Shown here piece after piece: positions 9,050-17,631 of a DNA stretch of 43,888 nucleotides (its first letter is position 1; every line of letters begins with the position of its first letter). Location: positions 1 through 43,888 of the forward strand of contig CALFWO010000023.1 of assembly GCA_937928045.1 (NCBI GenBank), written 5' to 3'. Position numbers and translations under genes: made by a program. Under the pieces are notes generated by a model. The model had not been told where the DNA came from. It saw only the letters and a program-made list of their open reading frames with translations, and did not search any database. Source of the DNA: an uncultured Saprospiraceae bacterium (GTDB taxonomy: Bacteria > Bacteroidota > Bacteroidia > Chitinophagales > Saprospiraceae).

Positions 9050-10486
9050 ATGAGATATTTATTTTTTTTATTGACAATACTATTCATTGGTTCTTGTAAT
9101 ACAATCAATGACCAATTAAGTTATGCTGACGTGGAAATAACAAAGGCCAATGCAGTATCCTTCAGTACTTTTGTTGATCCTCGAGATGAGCAACTGTACA
9201 ACACCATAGTTTTCGATTCTATCGAGTGGTTGAATAGTGATATTAGATTTGAAACCACCTATTCTTATTGTTATGGCTCATCAGCAGAGGAAGATAATGA
9301 CTGTTTGATGTTTTATGAAAAAGAAAAACTAACTGGTCAGGGTCCATGTCCTAACGGTTGGAGAATTCCTAACTATGATGATTGGTATAACTTGCTCTAT
9401 AATTGGCATGATTTCCCTGATGAATTTGTCCAAAATCACCTGTCATTGAATGGATTCAATATTCCAGATAATGGAAGCTATGATGCGCTTAATAGTCCAG
9501 ATTTGAGATATAATAAAGAATCAAATTTTAGTGCCATTGATAATTTTGAAAGAGTGGTTTTTTTCCGTGTTGATGGATCAGTGAATTTCAATATAGAACA
9601 GCCTTGGGATACTCATGTTTCATGTCGATGTGTTAGAACATCTATTAGAAACGTAGATCCTATTATTGGTATAAATCCTACTTGTAATGATGGATTTCAA
9701 AACGGAGATGAAACAGGTGTTGATTGTGGAGGAGCGGATTGTGAACCTTGCACAAGTTGTAACGATGGATTGCAAAACGGAGATGAAACAGGTGTTGATT
9801 GTGGTGGAACGGATTGTGAACCTTGCGCAAGTTGTAACGATGGATTGCAAAACGGAGATGAAACCGGAATAGATTGCGGAGGTCCTGAATGTGAACCCTG
9901 TTTGCAATATTTTACTGATTCTAGAGACGGAAAACAGTATACTTTTACTCAGATTGGAGAACAATTTTGGATGACTCAAAATTTAAACTTTACAGGAGCT
10001 GGAATTTGCTATCAAAATGATGATGATAATTGCGATAAGTTTGGAAGACTATACACAAGTGCTGAAGCCAATAGCAATAATATTTGTCCTGAAGGATGGC
10101 ATTTACCTACCGACGAAGAGTTTAAAGAATTAGAGACCTTTCTAGGAATGCCAGCGGATGAATTAAATGAGATAGATTATTTCGAAAGAGGTAACGATCA
10201 AAAAGTTGGAGAAAAATTGAAAATTCCTGATGAACAAATAATTCCTTTTTCTATAGAACCATCGGGATTTAATACAATTGGTAGTGGTGTTGCTTATACA
10301 AACAGCAATGGAACCCTTGTATTTACAGCTCCGCAGAGGACTGGTTTTCAAACTTCTACAAAATCAGTTGACCCCGCAACTCCAAATTATTATAAAACAA
10401 GATTTTTGGATACTGACCATTCAGGTGTTGAAAGATGGGATACGAGACCGGATTTTAGAATAAGTTGTCGTTGCGTAAAGGACTAA
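9050..10486 (+). CDS. lipoprotein with two FISUMP domains separated by CNDG-type Cys repeats
   Basis: The ATG at 9050 gives MRYLFFLLTILFIGSC, a lipoprotein signal with lipidation at Cys16; an in-frame GTG 12 bases earlier is less likely. Two Fibrobacter succinogenes major paralogous (FISUMP) domains flank a repeat linker. The first carries CPNGWRIPNYDDWYNLL and ends SCRCVRT. The second has the full set DGKQYTFTQIGEQFWMTQNL, CPEGWHLPTDEEFKELE and SCRCVKD. The linker holds three 25-residue repeats of the form CNDGLQNGDETGVDCGG...CEPC. FISUMP domains are common on exported Bacteroidota and Fibrobacter proteins, but their function is unsettled. It is probably surface-exposed and co-expressed with the barrel protein upstream. 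Confidence 0.8.
   Translation: MRYLFFLLTILFIGSCNTINDQLSYADVEITKANAVSFSTFVDPRDEQLYNTIVFDSIEWLNSDIRFETTYSYCYGSSAEEDNDCLMFYEKEKLTGQGPCPNGWRIPNYDDWYNLLYNWHDFPDEFVQNHLSLNGFNIPDNGSYDALNSPDLRYNKESNFSAIDNFERVVFFRVDGSVNFNIEQPWDTHVSCRCVRTSIRNVDPIIGINPTCNDGFQNGDETGVDCGGADCEPCTSCNDGLQNGDETGVDCGGTDCEPCASCNDGLQNGDETGIDCGGPECEPCLQYFTDSRDGKQYTFTQIGEQFWMTQNLNFTGAGICYQNDDDNCDKFGRLYTSAEANSNNICPEGWHLPTDEEFKELETFLGMPADELNEIDYFERGNDQKVGEKLKIPDEQIIPFSIEPSGFNTIGSGVAYTNSNGTLVFTAPQRTGFQTSTKSVDPATPNYYKTRFLDTDHSGVERWDTRPDFRISCRCVKD
9683..9901 (+). repeat. three tandem 75-bp units encoding CNDG...CEPC repeats
   Basis: Units begin at 9683, 9758 and 9833, each encoding a cysteine-spaced 25-residue block (the last lacks its final two linker residues). 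Bases within the units are nearly identical, especially in units one and two, which suggests recent duplication or ongoing homogenisation. The Cys spacing resembles the CxDGxxNGxExxxDCGG repeats found in other Bacteroidota surface proteins. Confidence 0.9.
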
Positions 10487-10528
10487 AATCACAGAAATTT
10501 ATTACCATAATTGCCAGAGTTGAATTTT

Positions 10529-10551
10529 ATTCACTATTTGCAATGGTGAAT
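10529..10551 (+). terminator. hairpin after the FISUMP operon
   Basis: ATTCACTATT (10529-10538) pairs with AATGGTGAAT (10542-10551) around a TGC loop, with one G-T pair. It lies 43 bases after the FISUMP stop codon. No T-tract follows, so it may be a transcript-stabilising hairpin rather than a terminator. The rest of 10487-10699 shows only a weak TTGTAG/CTACAA pairing. Confidence 0.4.
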
Positions 10552-10699
10552 AGTTAGGCTATTCTCGTGGCAAAGAAAAGTCCTAGTTGTAGCATTTCGG
10601 CTTCAATTGGTCGGCTCAAAACCCCTTTTCGACTACAATTTTCCCTAGATATCCCATCCTTCCTTATCTTGTGAGCATAAAGTTAACTAACCAGAAGAT

Positions 10700-12028
10700 A
10701 TGTCCATAAGAATGTTTTGGCTTGCCGCACTAGGGGTTTTTTCCCTAGCCAATGCGCAAGGCCAAATGAATCAAATTCCTTACGAGGAGTTCACCCTTGA
10801 AAATGGCCTCCATGTAATCCTTCACGAAGACCATACCACACCAAATGTTATAGTATCCATCATGTATCATGTTGGATCTAAGAATGAAAAACCAGATCGA
10901 ACTGGTTTTGCACACTTCTTTGAACATTTGCTTTTTGAGGGTTCAGAAAATATTGCAAGAGGTAAATTCGATGATTACATCTCTGAAGCTGGTGGTACCA
11001 ATAATGCAAACACTTCCAATGATCGAACCTTTTACTACGAACTATTGCCGTCGAATCAATTGGAATTGGGACTTTGGCTGGAGTCAGAGCGATTGTTGCA
11101 TGCAAAGGTCGAAGATGTTGGAATTGAGACCCAACGGCAAGTTGTAAAAGAGGAACGCCGACAAAGAATCGATAATCAACCTTATGGCTCCTTATTAGAG
11201 GAGTCTATGAAGCGTGCCTTTACCAAGCACCCCTACCAGTGGTCGGTCATAGGATCTATGGAACACCTAGAAGCAGCAACAGAAGCTGATTACAAAGGAT
11301 TTTACAAAGACTTTTACTGTCCAAACAATGCAGTGCTTTCAATTGCCGGAGATCTCGATTCAAAAGAAGCAAAAGCACTGATCAACAAATATTTTGCGGA
11401 TATCCCGCGTAACGACAATCCTATTTATCGACCAAGTATTGTAGAACCTCCTTTGAGTGGAGAAGTTCGTGATACGATTTACGACAATATTCAATTACCT
11501 GCTGTTGCTCAAACCTATAGAATTCCTGCTGCTGGTACTCCTGATTTTTATGCTGTAAAAATGCTTGCGAAGTTACTTTCAGATGGTGAATCTTCGCGTT
11601 TAAATAAAGTATTGAAGGATGAAAAACAGTTGGCAGTTTTCTGCGGAGCTTTTCCTTTTGACCTAGAGGATCCAGGAGTTACCTTGGCGTTCTCCATTGC
11701 CAATCAGGGGGTTGATATTCTGGAGCTAGAGAAAAACATGAATGCAGAATTCAAAAAAGCTGGTGAAGAGTTATTGTCCGATACCGAATTTCAGAAACTT
11801 AGAAATCAAGTTGAAGCTGAATTCGTTACCAATAATTCTTCCATTGCTGGAATTGCAGAAAGCCTGGCGAATTATCACATGTATTATGGAAACGCAAATC
11901 TCATCAACAATGAAATTGATCGATATTTGGCTGTTACTAAAGCTGATATCATGGCAGCCGCAAAAAAATATTTTCACAAAGACAATAGAGTAACGCTTCA
12001 TTATTTACCAAAAAGTAGCCAACCATAA
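10700..12028 (+). CDS. M16 family zinc peptidase, catalytic subunit
   Basis: This 442-residue exported protein has a signal peptide ending at FSLANAQ and the insulinase-family inverted zinc motif HxxEH at residues 72-76 (HFFEHLLFEGS). The third zinc ligand is expected in VVKEERR (Glu151/152). The downstream half has the inactive-half features of pitrilysin/MPP-type proteases (YCPNNAVLSIAGDL, LLSDGESSRL). It is a single-length M16B-type subunit that probably works with the non-catalytic partner two bases downstream. Expected substrates are periplasmic or imported peptides. The start is the first ATG giving a complete signal peptide. Confidence 0.9.
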   Translation: MSIRMFWLAALGVFSLANAQGQMNQIPYEEFTLENGLHVILHEDHTTPNVIVSIMYHVGSKNEKPDRTGFAHFFEHLLFEGSENIARGKFDDYISEAGGTNNANTSNDRTFYYELLPSNQLELGLWLESERLLHAKVEDVGIETQRQVVKEERRQRIDNQPYGSLLEESMKRAFTKHPYQWSVIGSMEHLEAATEADYKGFYKDFYCPNNAVLSIAGDLDSKEAKALINKYFADIPRNDNPIYRPSIVEPPLSGEVRDTIYDNIQLPAVAQTYRIPAAGTPDFYAVKMLAKLLSDGESSRLNKVLKDEKQLAVFCGAFPFDLEDPGVTLAFSIANQGVDILELEKNMNAEFKKAGEELLSDTEFQKLRNQVEAEFVTNNSSIAGIAESLANYHMYYGNANLINNEIDRYLAVTKADIMAAAKKYFHKDNRVTLHYLPKSSQP

Positions 12029-12030
12029 CG

Positions 12031-14205
12031 ATGAATATATTTAACAACTTTACTTTTAGAATGATGGCTAGTGTGGTTTTGATTACTGCCATGATCAACT
12101 GTACTCCAAAGGTCGGAGGAAAGATGGATAGAGCTACGGAGCAATCAAGTAATACCGAAAATCCAAATGGACAATCGGTTTCTGATAATTTCAGGTCTCA
12201 AGTTCCAAAGGGAGGCCCTGCACCGATCATTAAAATCGGAAAATCAGAAGAATTTTCATTGCCGAACGGCTTAAAAGTCATTCTCGTTGAAAATCATAAG
12301 CTGCCTGTTGTGAGTTACCAAGTCTTGATGGATGAAGAAGCATGGACAGAAGGAGAAAAATCTGGAGTTGGAAACATTGCAGGAGATTTGTTGACCCGAG
12401 GTACTACCTCAAGAAGCAAAGCGCAAATAGATGAGGCTGTGGATTTTATTGGTGCTAGAATCAATTCAGGTGCCACATCACTTTCTGGCTCAGCTTTGAC
12501 TAAACACACCGATAAATTTTTAGAAGTATTCTCGGATGTTTTAATGAATCCAGTTTTTCCCAAATCAGAATTTGAAAAGATCGTAAAGGAAACTTCTTCC
12601 GGATTAGCATCTTCAAAAGAAGATGCCAATGAAATCTCTAGAAATGTCGCGAGCGTAATAAACTACGGAAAGGATCATCCTTACGGAGAGATACTAACTG
12701 AGAAAACGTTAGAGAATATCCGTGTTGAAGATTGTAAATCATTTTATAAATATTATTGGAATCCAAGTAATGCCTTTTTGGTGATGGTTGGTGATTTGAA
12801 CTTGGAAGAAGCCAAGAAAATTGCCAATGAATATTTTGCTGGTTGGAAAAGCAAGCCGTTGAACAAAGCTGTGACTTTTAGTCAACCTGAGATACCAATA
12901 GCTAGGACAATAGATTTTGTGAATAAAGCTGGAGCTGTTCAGTCTGTAATTCGAATGACTTATCCGCTGGACATGCCAATGGGAGCAGAGGATCGAACTG
13001 CAACCAGTGTGATGAATTCCATACTTGGAGGATATTTTCAAAGTCGAATCAATCAAAATTTAAGAGAGACTCATGCTTATACTTACGGAGCAAGGTCAAG
13101 CATTAGTTCTGATCCGCTAATCGGAAATTTTACGGCTTCCACTTCAGTAAGAAACGAAGTAACCGATTCTGCTATTTATGAATTAATTTATGAAGTCAAT
13201 AAGTTAAGAACAGAGCTGGTAGATGACAAAGAATTGGAGATGGTCAAAAATGTTTTGGCTGGTTCTTTCGGTCGCCGATTGGAAAGAGCGTCTACAGTTG
13301 CAACCTTTGCATTGAATAAAAAACGTTACGGCTTTCCGGATGACTATTACGATACCTATCTCGATAAATTAAGTAAGGTGACTGCAGAAGATGTTTTAGA
13401 TGCTGCGCAGAAATATTTAAAGCCAGATAATGCACATTTTATTGTAGTTGGTTCAAAGTCTGATGTTGCCGAAAAATTAAAACAATTTGCGCCGGATGGA
13501 AAAGTAAACTTTTATAATACTTATGGTGAAAAAATTGAAATACCGGACGAGCCAATTAGCATATCCCCTGATGAAATCATATCCAATTATTTGACAGCTT
13601 TAGGAGGAGTCGAACTGCTAGAAAAAGTGAATTCAGTAAAGCAAGTATTGTCTACTTCGTTTCAAGGAATGACTATGACCATGATCAATCATGTAACCAA
13701 TAAAGGGCAGTTTAGATCAGAAATGAGTATGGGTGAACAAGCTGTCCAAACTCAGATTTATAATAATGGAAAAGTAGGGCTTCAAGCGATGGGCCAAGAT
13801 ATGCCGGCAGACGAAGCAATGGTTGAAGATTTTAAATATTCCGCCTATCCAGTACCTGAAATGATGTACAAAGAGTGGGGTGTCAAAGGTGCAATTGAAG
13901 GCGTTGAAGAAATCAATGATGAACTTGCTTATGTAGTGAAATGGCAAGCAGGATCTGGAAAGACATGGACAGAATATTATAGCAAGGAAACTGGACTTAA
14001 AACTAGGATCGTCAATCAATCTGATGCCAACGGAACAACAGTAACGCAAACGATGAACATGCTGGATTACAAACCGGTTAATGGAATACGTTTTGCACAT
14101 AAAACAACCATAAGCGGTGGAGGAATGCCGATGGTTTTAGAAATGAAACTAGATTCTGTTGAAACCAATATTGAAATTGATCCAACATTGTTTGAAATAA
14201 AATAA
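12031..14205 (+). CDS. non-catalytic M16 peptidase partner with LolA-like C-terminal domain
   Basis: This 724-residue exported protein starts with a hydrophobic signal and a Cys at residue 24 (a non-ideal lipobox, MINC). The M16 fold is evident (LPNGLKVILVENHKLPVV, NPSNAFLVMVGDL, ILGGYFQSRINQNLRETHAYTYGARSS), but the zinc-motif position reads GNIAGDLLTRG with no HxxEH, so it is expected to be inactive. The R/Y pair in RETHAYTYGA matches the substrate-binding half of M16B heterodimers. Residues ~500-724 (from ISNYLTALGGVELLEK) resemble the outer-membrane lipoprotein carrier (LolA/LolB-like) fold. The two-base gap to the catalytic gene implies translational coupling and a heterodimer. Confidence 0.85.
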   Translation: MNIFNNFTFRMMASVVLITAMINCTPKVGGKMDRATEQSSNTENPNGQSVSDNFRSQVPKGGPAPIIKIGKSEEFSLPNGLKVILVENHKLPVVSYQVLMDEEAWTEGEKSGVGNIAGDLLTRGTTSRSKAQIDEAVDFIGARINSGATSLSGSALTKHTDKFLEVFSDVLMNPVFPKSEFEKIVKETSSGLASSKEDANEISRNVASVINYGKDHPYGEILTEKTLENIRVEDCKSFYKYYWNPSNAFLVMVGDLNLEEAKKIANEYFAGWKSKPLNKAVTFSQPEIPIARTIDFVNKAGAVQSVIRMTYPLDMPMGAEDRTATSVMNSILGGYFQSRINQNLRETHAYTYGARSSISSDPLIGNFTASTSVRNEVTDSAIYELIYEVNKLRTELVDDKELEMVKNVLAGSFGRRLERASTVATFALNKKRYGFPDDYYDTYLDKLSKVTAEDVLDAAQKYLKPDNAHFIVVGSKSDVAEKLKQFAPDGKVNFYNTYGEKIEIPDEPISISPDEIISNYLTALGGVELLEKVNSVKQVLSTSFQGMTMTMINHVTNKGQFRSEMSMGEQAVQTQIYNNGKVGLQAMGQDMPADEAMVEDFKYSAYPVPEMMYKEWGVKGAIEGVEEINDELAYVVKWQAGSGKTWTEYYSKETGLKTRIVNQSDANGTTVTQTMNMLDYKPVNGIRFAHKTTISGGGMPMVLEMKLDSVETNIEIDPTLFEIK

Positions 14206-14232
14206 ATTTAAAAATTAGACTAAATAAATATT

Positions 14233-15231
14233 ATGGGACTATTTGATTTTATCCGAGGAGAATTAATCGAAGTTATCGATTGGGTGGAGCAAGGGAATGA
14301 TATTCTTATGCATAAATTTCCAGACAAGGATGCTAATCTGAAATATGGTGCCAAGCTTACTGTACGTGAAGCGCAAGAAGCTTTGTTTTTAGATGAAGGA
14401 ACATTTGCGGATCATTTTGATCCTGGAATGTATGAATTGGACACTAGAAACATTCCATTATTGACTTCATTGAGGAATTGGGATACCGGCTTCGATTCTC
14501 CATTCAAAGCAGATATTTATTTTTTCTCTACAAGAACATTTACGGATCTCAAGTGGGGTACTCAAAATCCCATCATTCTTAGAGATCCTGAATTCAAACA
14601 AGTCAGAGTCAAAGCATTTGGTCAATACTTCATCAAGATTAAGGATACCAAGTTGTTTTTCACTCAATTTGGTGGAACCAAGAAACAGGTTCGAATTTCA
14701 GAAATAGAAAATTCCTTGAGAGACATTATTTCTCCAAAGTTTGCCGAAGCATTGGCTGAAATGAAAGTTTCAGTTTTGGATATGGTGTCCAAGTATACCG
14801 AGTTGGGAGATCAAATTAAGCCACAATTACAATCAGAATTGGATCCGTTCGGAATAGAACTGGTGAAGTTTCAAGTGAGCAGCACTTCGCTTCCTAAGGA
14901 GGTCGAAGAATTCTACGATAAGATGACCAATATGAACATGGTCGATGACATGAATAAATTTCAACAGTTCCAAGCTTCTCAAGCTATGGAAGAAGCGGCT
15001 AAAAATCCTTCAGGGGGAGCTGGCGAAGGAGTAGGTATGGGCATGGGTTTTGGAATGGCAAATATGATGATGAATCAGCAAGGAGGTAATCAACAGCAGC
15101 CTAATTCGAAAGCGCAGACTAAAGAAGAAATTCTTGCAACATTGAAAGAATTGGGCGCATTGAAAGAGGCAGGTGTGTTGACGCAAGAAGAATTCGATGC
15201 TAAAAAGAAAGAAATGTTAGCGCGACTATAA
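14233..15231 (+). CDS. SPFH-domain protein (YdjI-like) with SHOCT tail
   Basis: This 332-residue protein has the YdjI/'virion core protein'-type SPFH domain (MGLFDFIRGELIEVIDW, then GTFADHFDPGMYELDTRNIPLL and DPFGIELVKFQVSSTSLP). A Gly/Met/Gln-rich linker follows, then a C-terminal SHOCT motif from ~297 (ILATLKELGALKEAGVLTQEEFDAKKKEML). SPFH proteins form membrane-associated scaffolds, and YdjI-type members are found with membrane-stress systems. There is no signal peptide or clear membrane segment, so it is probably cytoplasmic and membrane-associated. Its stop codon is directly followed by the ATG of the zinc-ribbon membrane protein, a likely partner and anchor. Confidence 0.85.
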   Translation: MGLFDFIRGELIEVIDWVEQGNDILMHKFPDKDANLKYGAKLTVREAQEALFLDEGTFADHFDPGMYELDTRNIPLLTSLRNWDTGFDSPFKADIYFFSTRTFTDLKWGTQNPIILRDPEFKQVRVKAFGQYFIKIKDTKLFFTQFGGTKKQVRISEIENSLRDIISPKFAEALAEMKVSVLDMVSKYTELGDQIKPQLQSELDPFGIELVKFQVSSTSLPKEVEEFYDKMTNMNMVDDMNKFQQFQASQAMEEAAKNPSGGAGEGVGMGMGFGMANMMMNQQGGNQQQPNSKAQTKEEILATLKELGALKEAGVLTQEEFDAKKKEMLARL

Positions 15232-16347
15232 ATGGAAATAAAAGAGGAGGGAAAATATTTAAGAGATGTAGTGGCCTTGCCTTGTCCTTCTTGTGGAAGT
15301 CAGTTGAACTATTCTGCTGAGAAAAAAAAGATCAATTGTAACCATTGCGGATATTTAGAAGATGTCAATCCGGCAAATGATATGGTGGTCGAACAGAAAT
15401 TAAATGAATTTCTAGAGTGCAGTGAAGCGTTTAATCCACAGCAGATAGACAAGTCGGTTTATCATTGTGATAATTGTGGTTCGAATATCATGGTTGAACC
15501 GGAACGCGTAAAATTACGCTGTGGTTTTTGTGGTTCAGACCGAGTAAACCTAGAAGCCTTTGAACATCGCTATCATCAACCGATAGGTATTATTCCGTTT
15601 TATGAAAGCCTAGATGCCGCGCAAAGTGCATTTAAGAAGTGGATTCAAAAAGGAATTTTTCATCCCAATAAACTCAAAAAGTCTGCCACAATAGAAAATC
15701 TTCATGGGGTGTATTTACCTTTTTGGACTTACGACGCTGAGACTTTTTCTTCTTGGAGTGGTGAGGCTGGATACCATTATCATGAGACGCATCGCGTTCG
15801 AGTCAATGGTCGAATGCAAACCCAACAAGTGCAAAAAACAAGATGGGAATATCGAAATGGAAAACTTCAACATTTCTTCGATGATATCCTAGTTGCCGCT
15901 TCCAATGGAATTGAGCAAAGCATGGTAGAGAGAATTCTTCCATTCAGATTGGAAGAGGTCGTTAATTTTGATCCAAGATTAATGATCGGCTGGGAAGCGG
16001 AAGTATATGACATGGAGGTAAATACGGGTTATGAAAAGGCAGATAAAATCATGGACTACAAGATTCGTCACATGTGCTCGGCTCAATTGGGCGGAGATAC
16101 CCAAAGAAATCTAAATATTCAATCCCAGAAGTCTGATCAAACTTTCAAACATATCATTCTACCGCTTTGGGTATGTAGCTATATTTATCGAGACAAAGTG
16201 TACCGATTTCTAATCAATGGACAAACAGGAAGGGTATATGGTCAAAAACCATTGAGTTGGTTTAAAATCGGATTCTGTATTCTACTTTTCATCTTATTTA
16301 TAGCCGCCATAATATGGGCAAGGCAATCGGGCTACTTTCAAAAATAG
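15232..16347 (+). CDS. zinc-ribbon protein with C-terminal membrane anchor, partner of the SPFH protein
   Basis: This 371-residue protein has two zinc ribbons near the N-terminus: CPSC...CNHC (residues ~19-41) and CDNC...CGFC (~79-100), TFIIB/YdjH-like. The middle domain (FWTYDAETFSSWSGEAGYHY, LPFRLEEVVNFDPRLMIGWEAE) matches proteins usually found next to YdjI-type SPFH genes. One transmembrane helix lies near the C-terminus (IGFCILLFILFIAAIIWA), leaving a short tail. The gene starts with no gap after the SPFH stop codon, so the two are translationally coupled. I infer that it recruits the SPFH protein to the inner membrane. Confidence 0.75.
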   Translation: MEIKEEGKYLRDVVALPCPSCGSQLNYSAEKKKINCNHCGYLEDVNPANDMVVEQKLNEFLECSEAFNPQQIDKSVYHCDNCGSNIMVEPERVKLRCGFCGSDRVNLEAFEHRYHQPIGIIPFYESLDAAQSAFKKWIQKGIFHPNKLKKSATIENLHGVYLPFWTYDAETFSSWSGEAGYHYHETHRVRVNGRMQTQQVQKTRWEYRNGKLQHFFDDILVAASNGIEQSMVERILPFRLEEVVNFDPRLMIGWEAEVYDMEVNTGYEKADKIMDYKIRHMCSAQLGGDTQRNLNIQSQKSDQTFKHIILPLWVCSYIYRDKVYRFLINGQTGRVYGQKPLSWFKIGFCILLFILFIAAIIWARQSGYFQK

Positions 16348-16441
16348 CGGATTACAAAAGTCTGGTTACAAACAGAATTTTTCCAAATAAATTTCTAAGT
16401 TGCGTCGAATTTAAGAACGACGATTGAATAATTATCATAAT

Positions 16442-16933
16442 ATGATCCAAGTATTTGTAACCGGTGGAACTTTTGACAAAGAATATAATTTCATTACAGG
16501 TGAATTGTATTTCAAAGACTCCCATTTGAACGCTATGTTTGAGCGAGGAAGGTCAACATTGGATATAGATGTGAAGACCTTGATGATGGTCGATAGCTTG
16601 GAGATGACTGATGATGATCGCCAAATTATTTTACACAATTGTCGAAGAAGTAAGAGCAATCAAATCATCATTACGCATGGTACCGACCGTATTGTTGAGA
16701 CGGCAACTTACCTTGCTAATGAAGGGGTGGATGGAAAAACGATTATGCTCACTGGAGCGATGATTCCTTATGCTTTTGGAACCTCTTCCGATGGATTTTT
16801 CAATTTGGGTTCTGCCTTGGCTTTTGCTCAGGTTTTATCCCCAGGTATTTATGTGGCGATGAATGGTCGCTACTACGATTGGGACAATGTCAGGAAAAAT
16901 AGAACTACTGGAACTTTTGAAGCTTTAAAATAA
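16442..16933 (+). CDS. asparaginase N-terminal domain protein (half length)
   Basis: This 163-residue protein covers only the N-terminal domain of an L-asparaginase-type amidohydrolase. The catalytic signature threonine (VTGGTFDKEY, Thr10), the second Thr-Asp pair (THGTDRIVETA, Thr81-Asp82) and the LTGAMIPYAFGTSSDGFFNLG block are all present. The ~150-residue C-terminal domain of ordinary asparaginases is missing, and the gene ends cleanly in TAA after TTGTFEALK, so this looks like a genuine short family rather than a truncation. Activity is unproven. I chose the ATG at 16442 over an upstream TTG because MIQVFVTGGTF starts on the first beta-strand. Confidence 0.8.
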   Translation: MIQVFVTGGTFDKEYNFITGELYFKDSHLNAMFERGRSTLDIDVKTLMMVDSLEMTDDDRQIILHNCRRSKSNQIIITHGTDRIVETATYLANEGVDGKTIMLTGAMIPYAFGTSSDGFFNLGSALAFAQVLSPGIYVAMNGRYYDWDNVRKNRTTGTFEALK

Positions 16934-16938
16934 AAACC

Positions 16939-17163
16939 ATGGAATACCTTGGGTTGATTTTTGAATTCCTATTTTTAGGAGCCGGTGTATATCTGTACTT
17001 ATTTGCCTCCGGAAAATTAAAAAGTAGAAACATTGCCGTCTCAGAAAAATCTGAAGCATTTCGTGCGTCTAATGGTGGTTGGTTAAGAATACTCTCCTTG
17101 GCGCTTATGGCGATAATGATTATTAATATCATTTTACATATCCAACAAATATGGAACGTATAG
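16939..17163 (+). CDS. small two-helix membrane protein
   Basis: This 74-residue protein has two hydrophobic helices, residues ~4-24 (LGLIFEFLFLGAGVYLYLFA) and ~48-70 (LRILSLALMAIMIINIILHI), joined by a polar loop. No known domain is recognised. It starts five bases after the asparaginase-like stop codon, and its 3' end overlaps the csaA start by 13 bases, so the three genes form one transcription unit. Function unknown. Confidence 0.65.
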   Translation: MEYLGLIFEFLFLGAGVYLYLFASGKLKSRNIAVSEKSEAFRASNGGWLRILSLALMAIMIINIILHIQQIWNV

Positions 17164-17489
17164 ATTTTAGCGATTTTCTTAAAGTTAAAATGCACATCGG
17201 TACCATATTGCGTGCTGAAGAATTTCCTGAAGCAAAAAAACCGGCCTACAAATTGTTCATTGATTTTGGAGAAGAAATTGGGGAGAAAAAAACTTCTGCT
17301 CAAATAACAGACTTGTATACTCCAGCTGAATTAGTTGGACGTCAAATTGTTGCTGTGACCAATTTCCCTCCGAAGCAAATTGGAAAATTTATGTCAGAAG
17401 TTTTGGTCTTGGGGGCGCAAGAGGGAGATGGAAAAGTAACCTTGTTAGCGTTGGGCTCAAGTGTTCCGAATGGAACAAGCATCGCATAG
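17151..17489 (+). CDS. csaA: CsaA, tRNA-binding-domain protein
   Basis: This 112-residue single-domain protein has the tRNA-binding (EMAP/Arc1p-like OB) fold of CsaA. Visible family blocks are VKMHIGTILRAEEFPEAKKPAYKLFIDFG, SAQITDLYTPAELVGRQIVAVTNFPPKQIG and SEVLVLGA. CsaA dimers bind tRNA-like molecules and have been linked to chaperone and export functions in Bacillus; the precise role is unsettled. The length is typical. It overlaps the preceding small membrane-protein gene. Confidence 0.92.
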   Translation: MERIDFSDFLKVKMHIGTILRAEEFPEAKKPAYKLFIDFGEEIGEKKTSAQITDLYTPAELVGRQIVAVTNFPPKQIGKFMSEVLVLGAQEGDGKVTLLALGSSVPNGTSIA

Positions 17490-17631
17490 TAGAATTTTGC
17501 CTTTCTTATGTCTCTTAAATTTCAATATAACCTAAAGTTTTTCAGCTTTGTTATTTAATTTAGTCTCAGTTCTCAGAACTATTTTTTCGAATTAAATTTC
17601 ATTTCTCAATCATTTTCCTTTCATTTACGAT

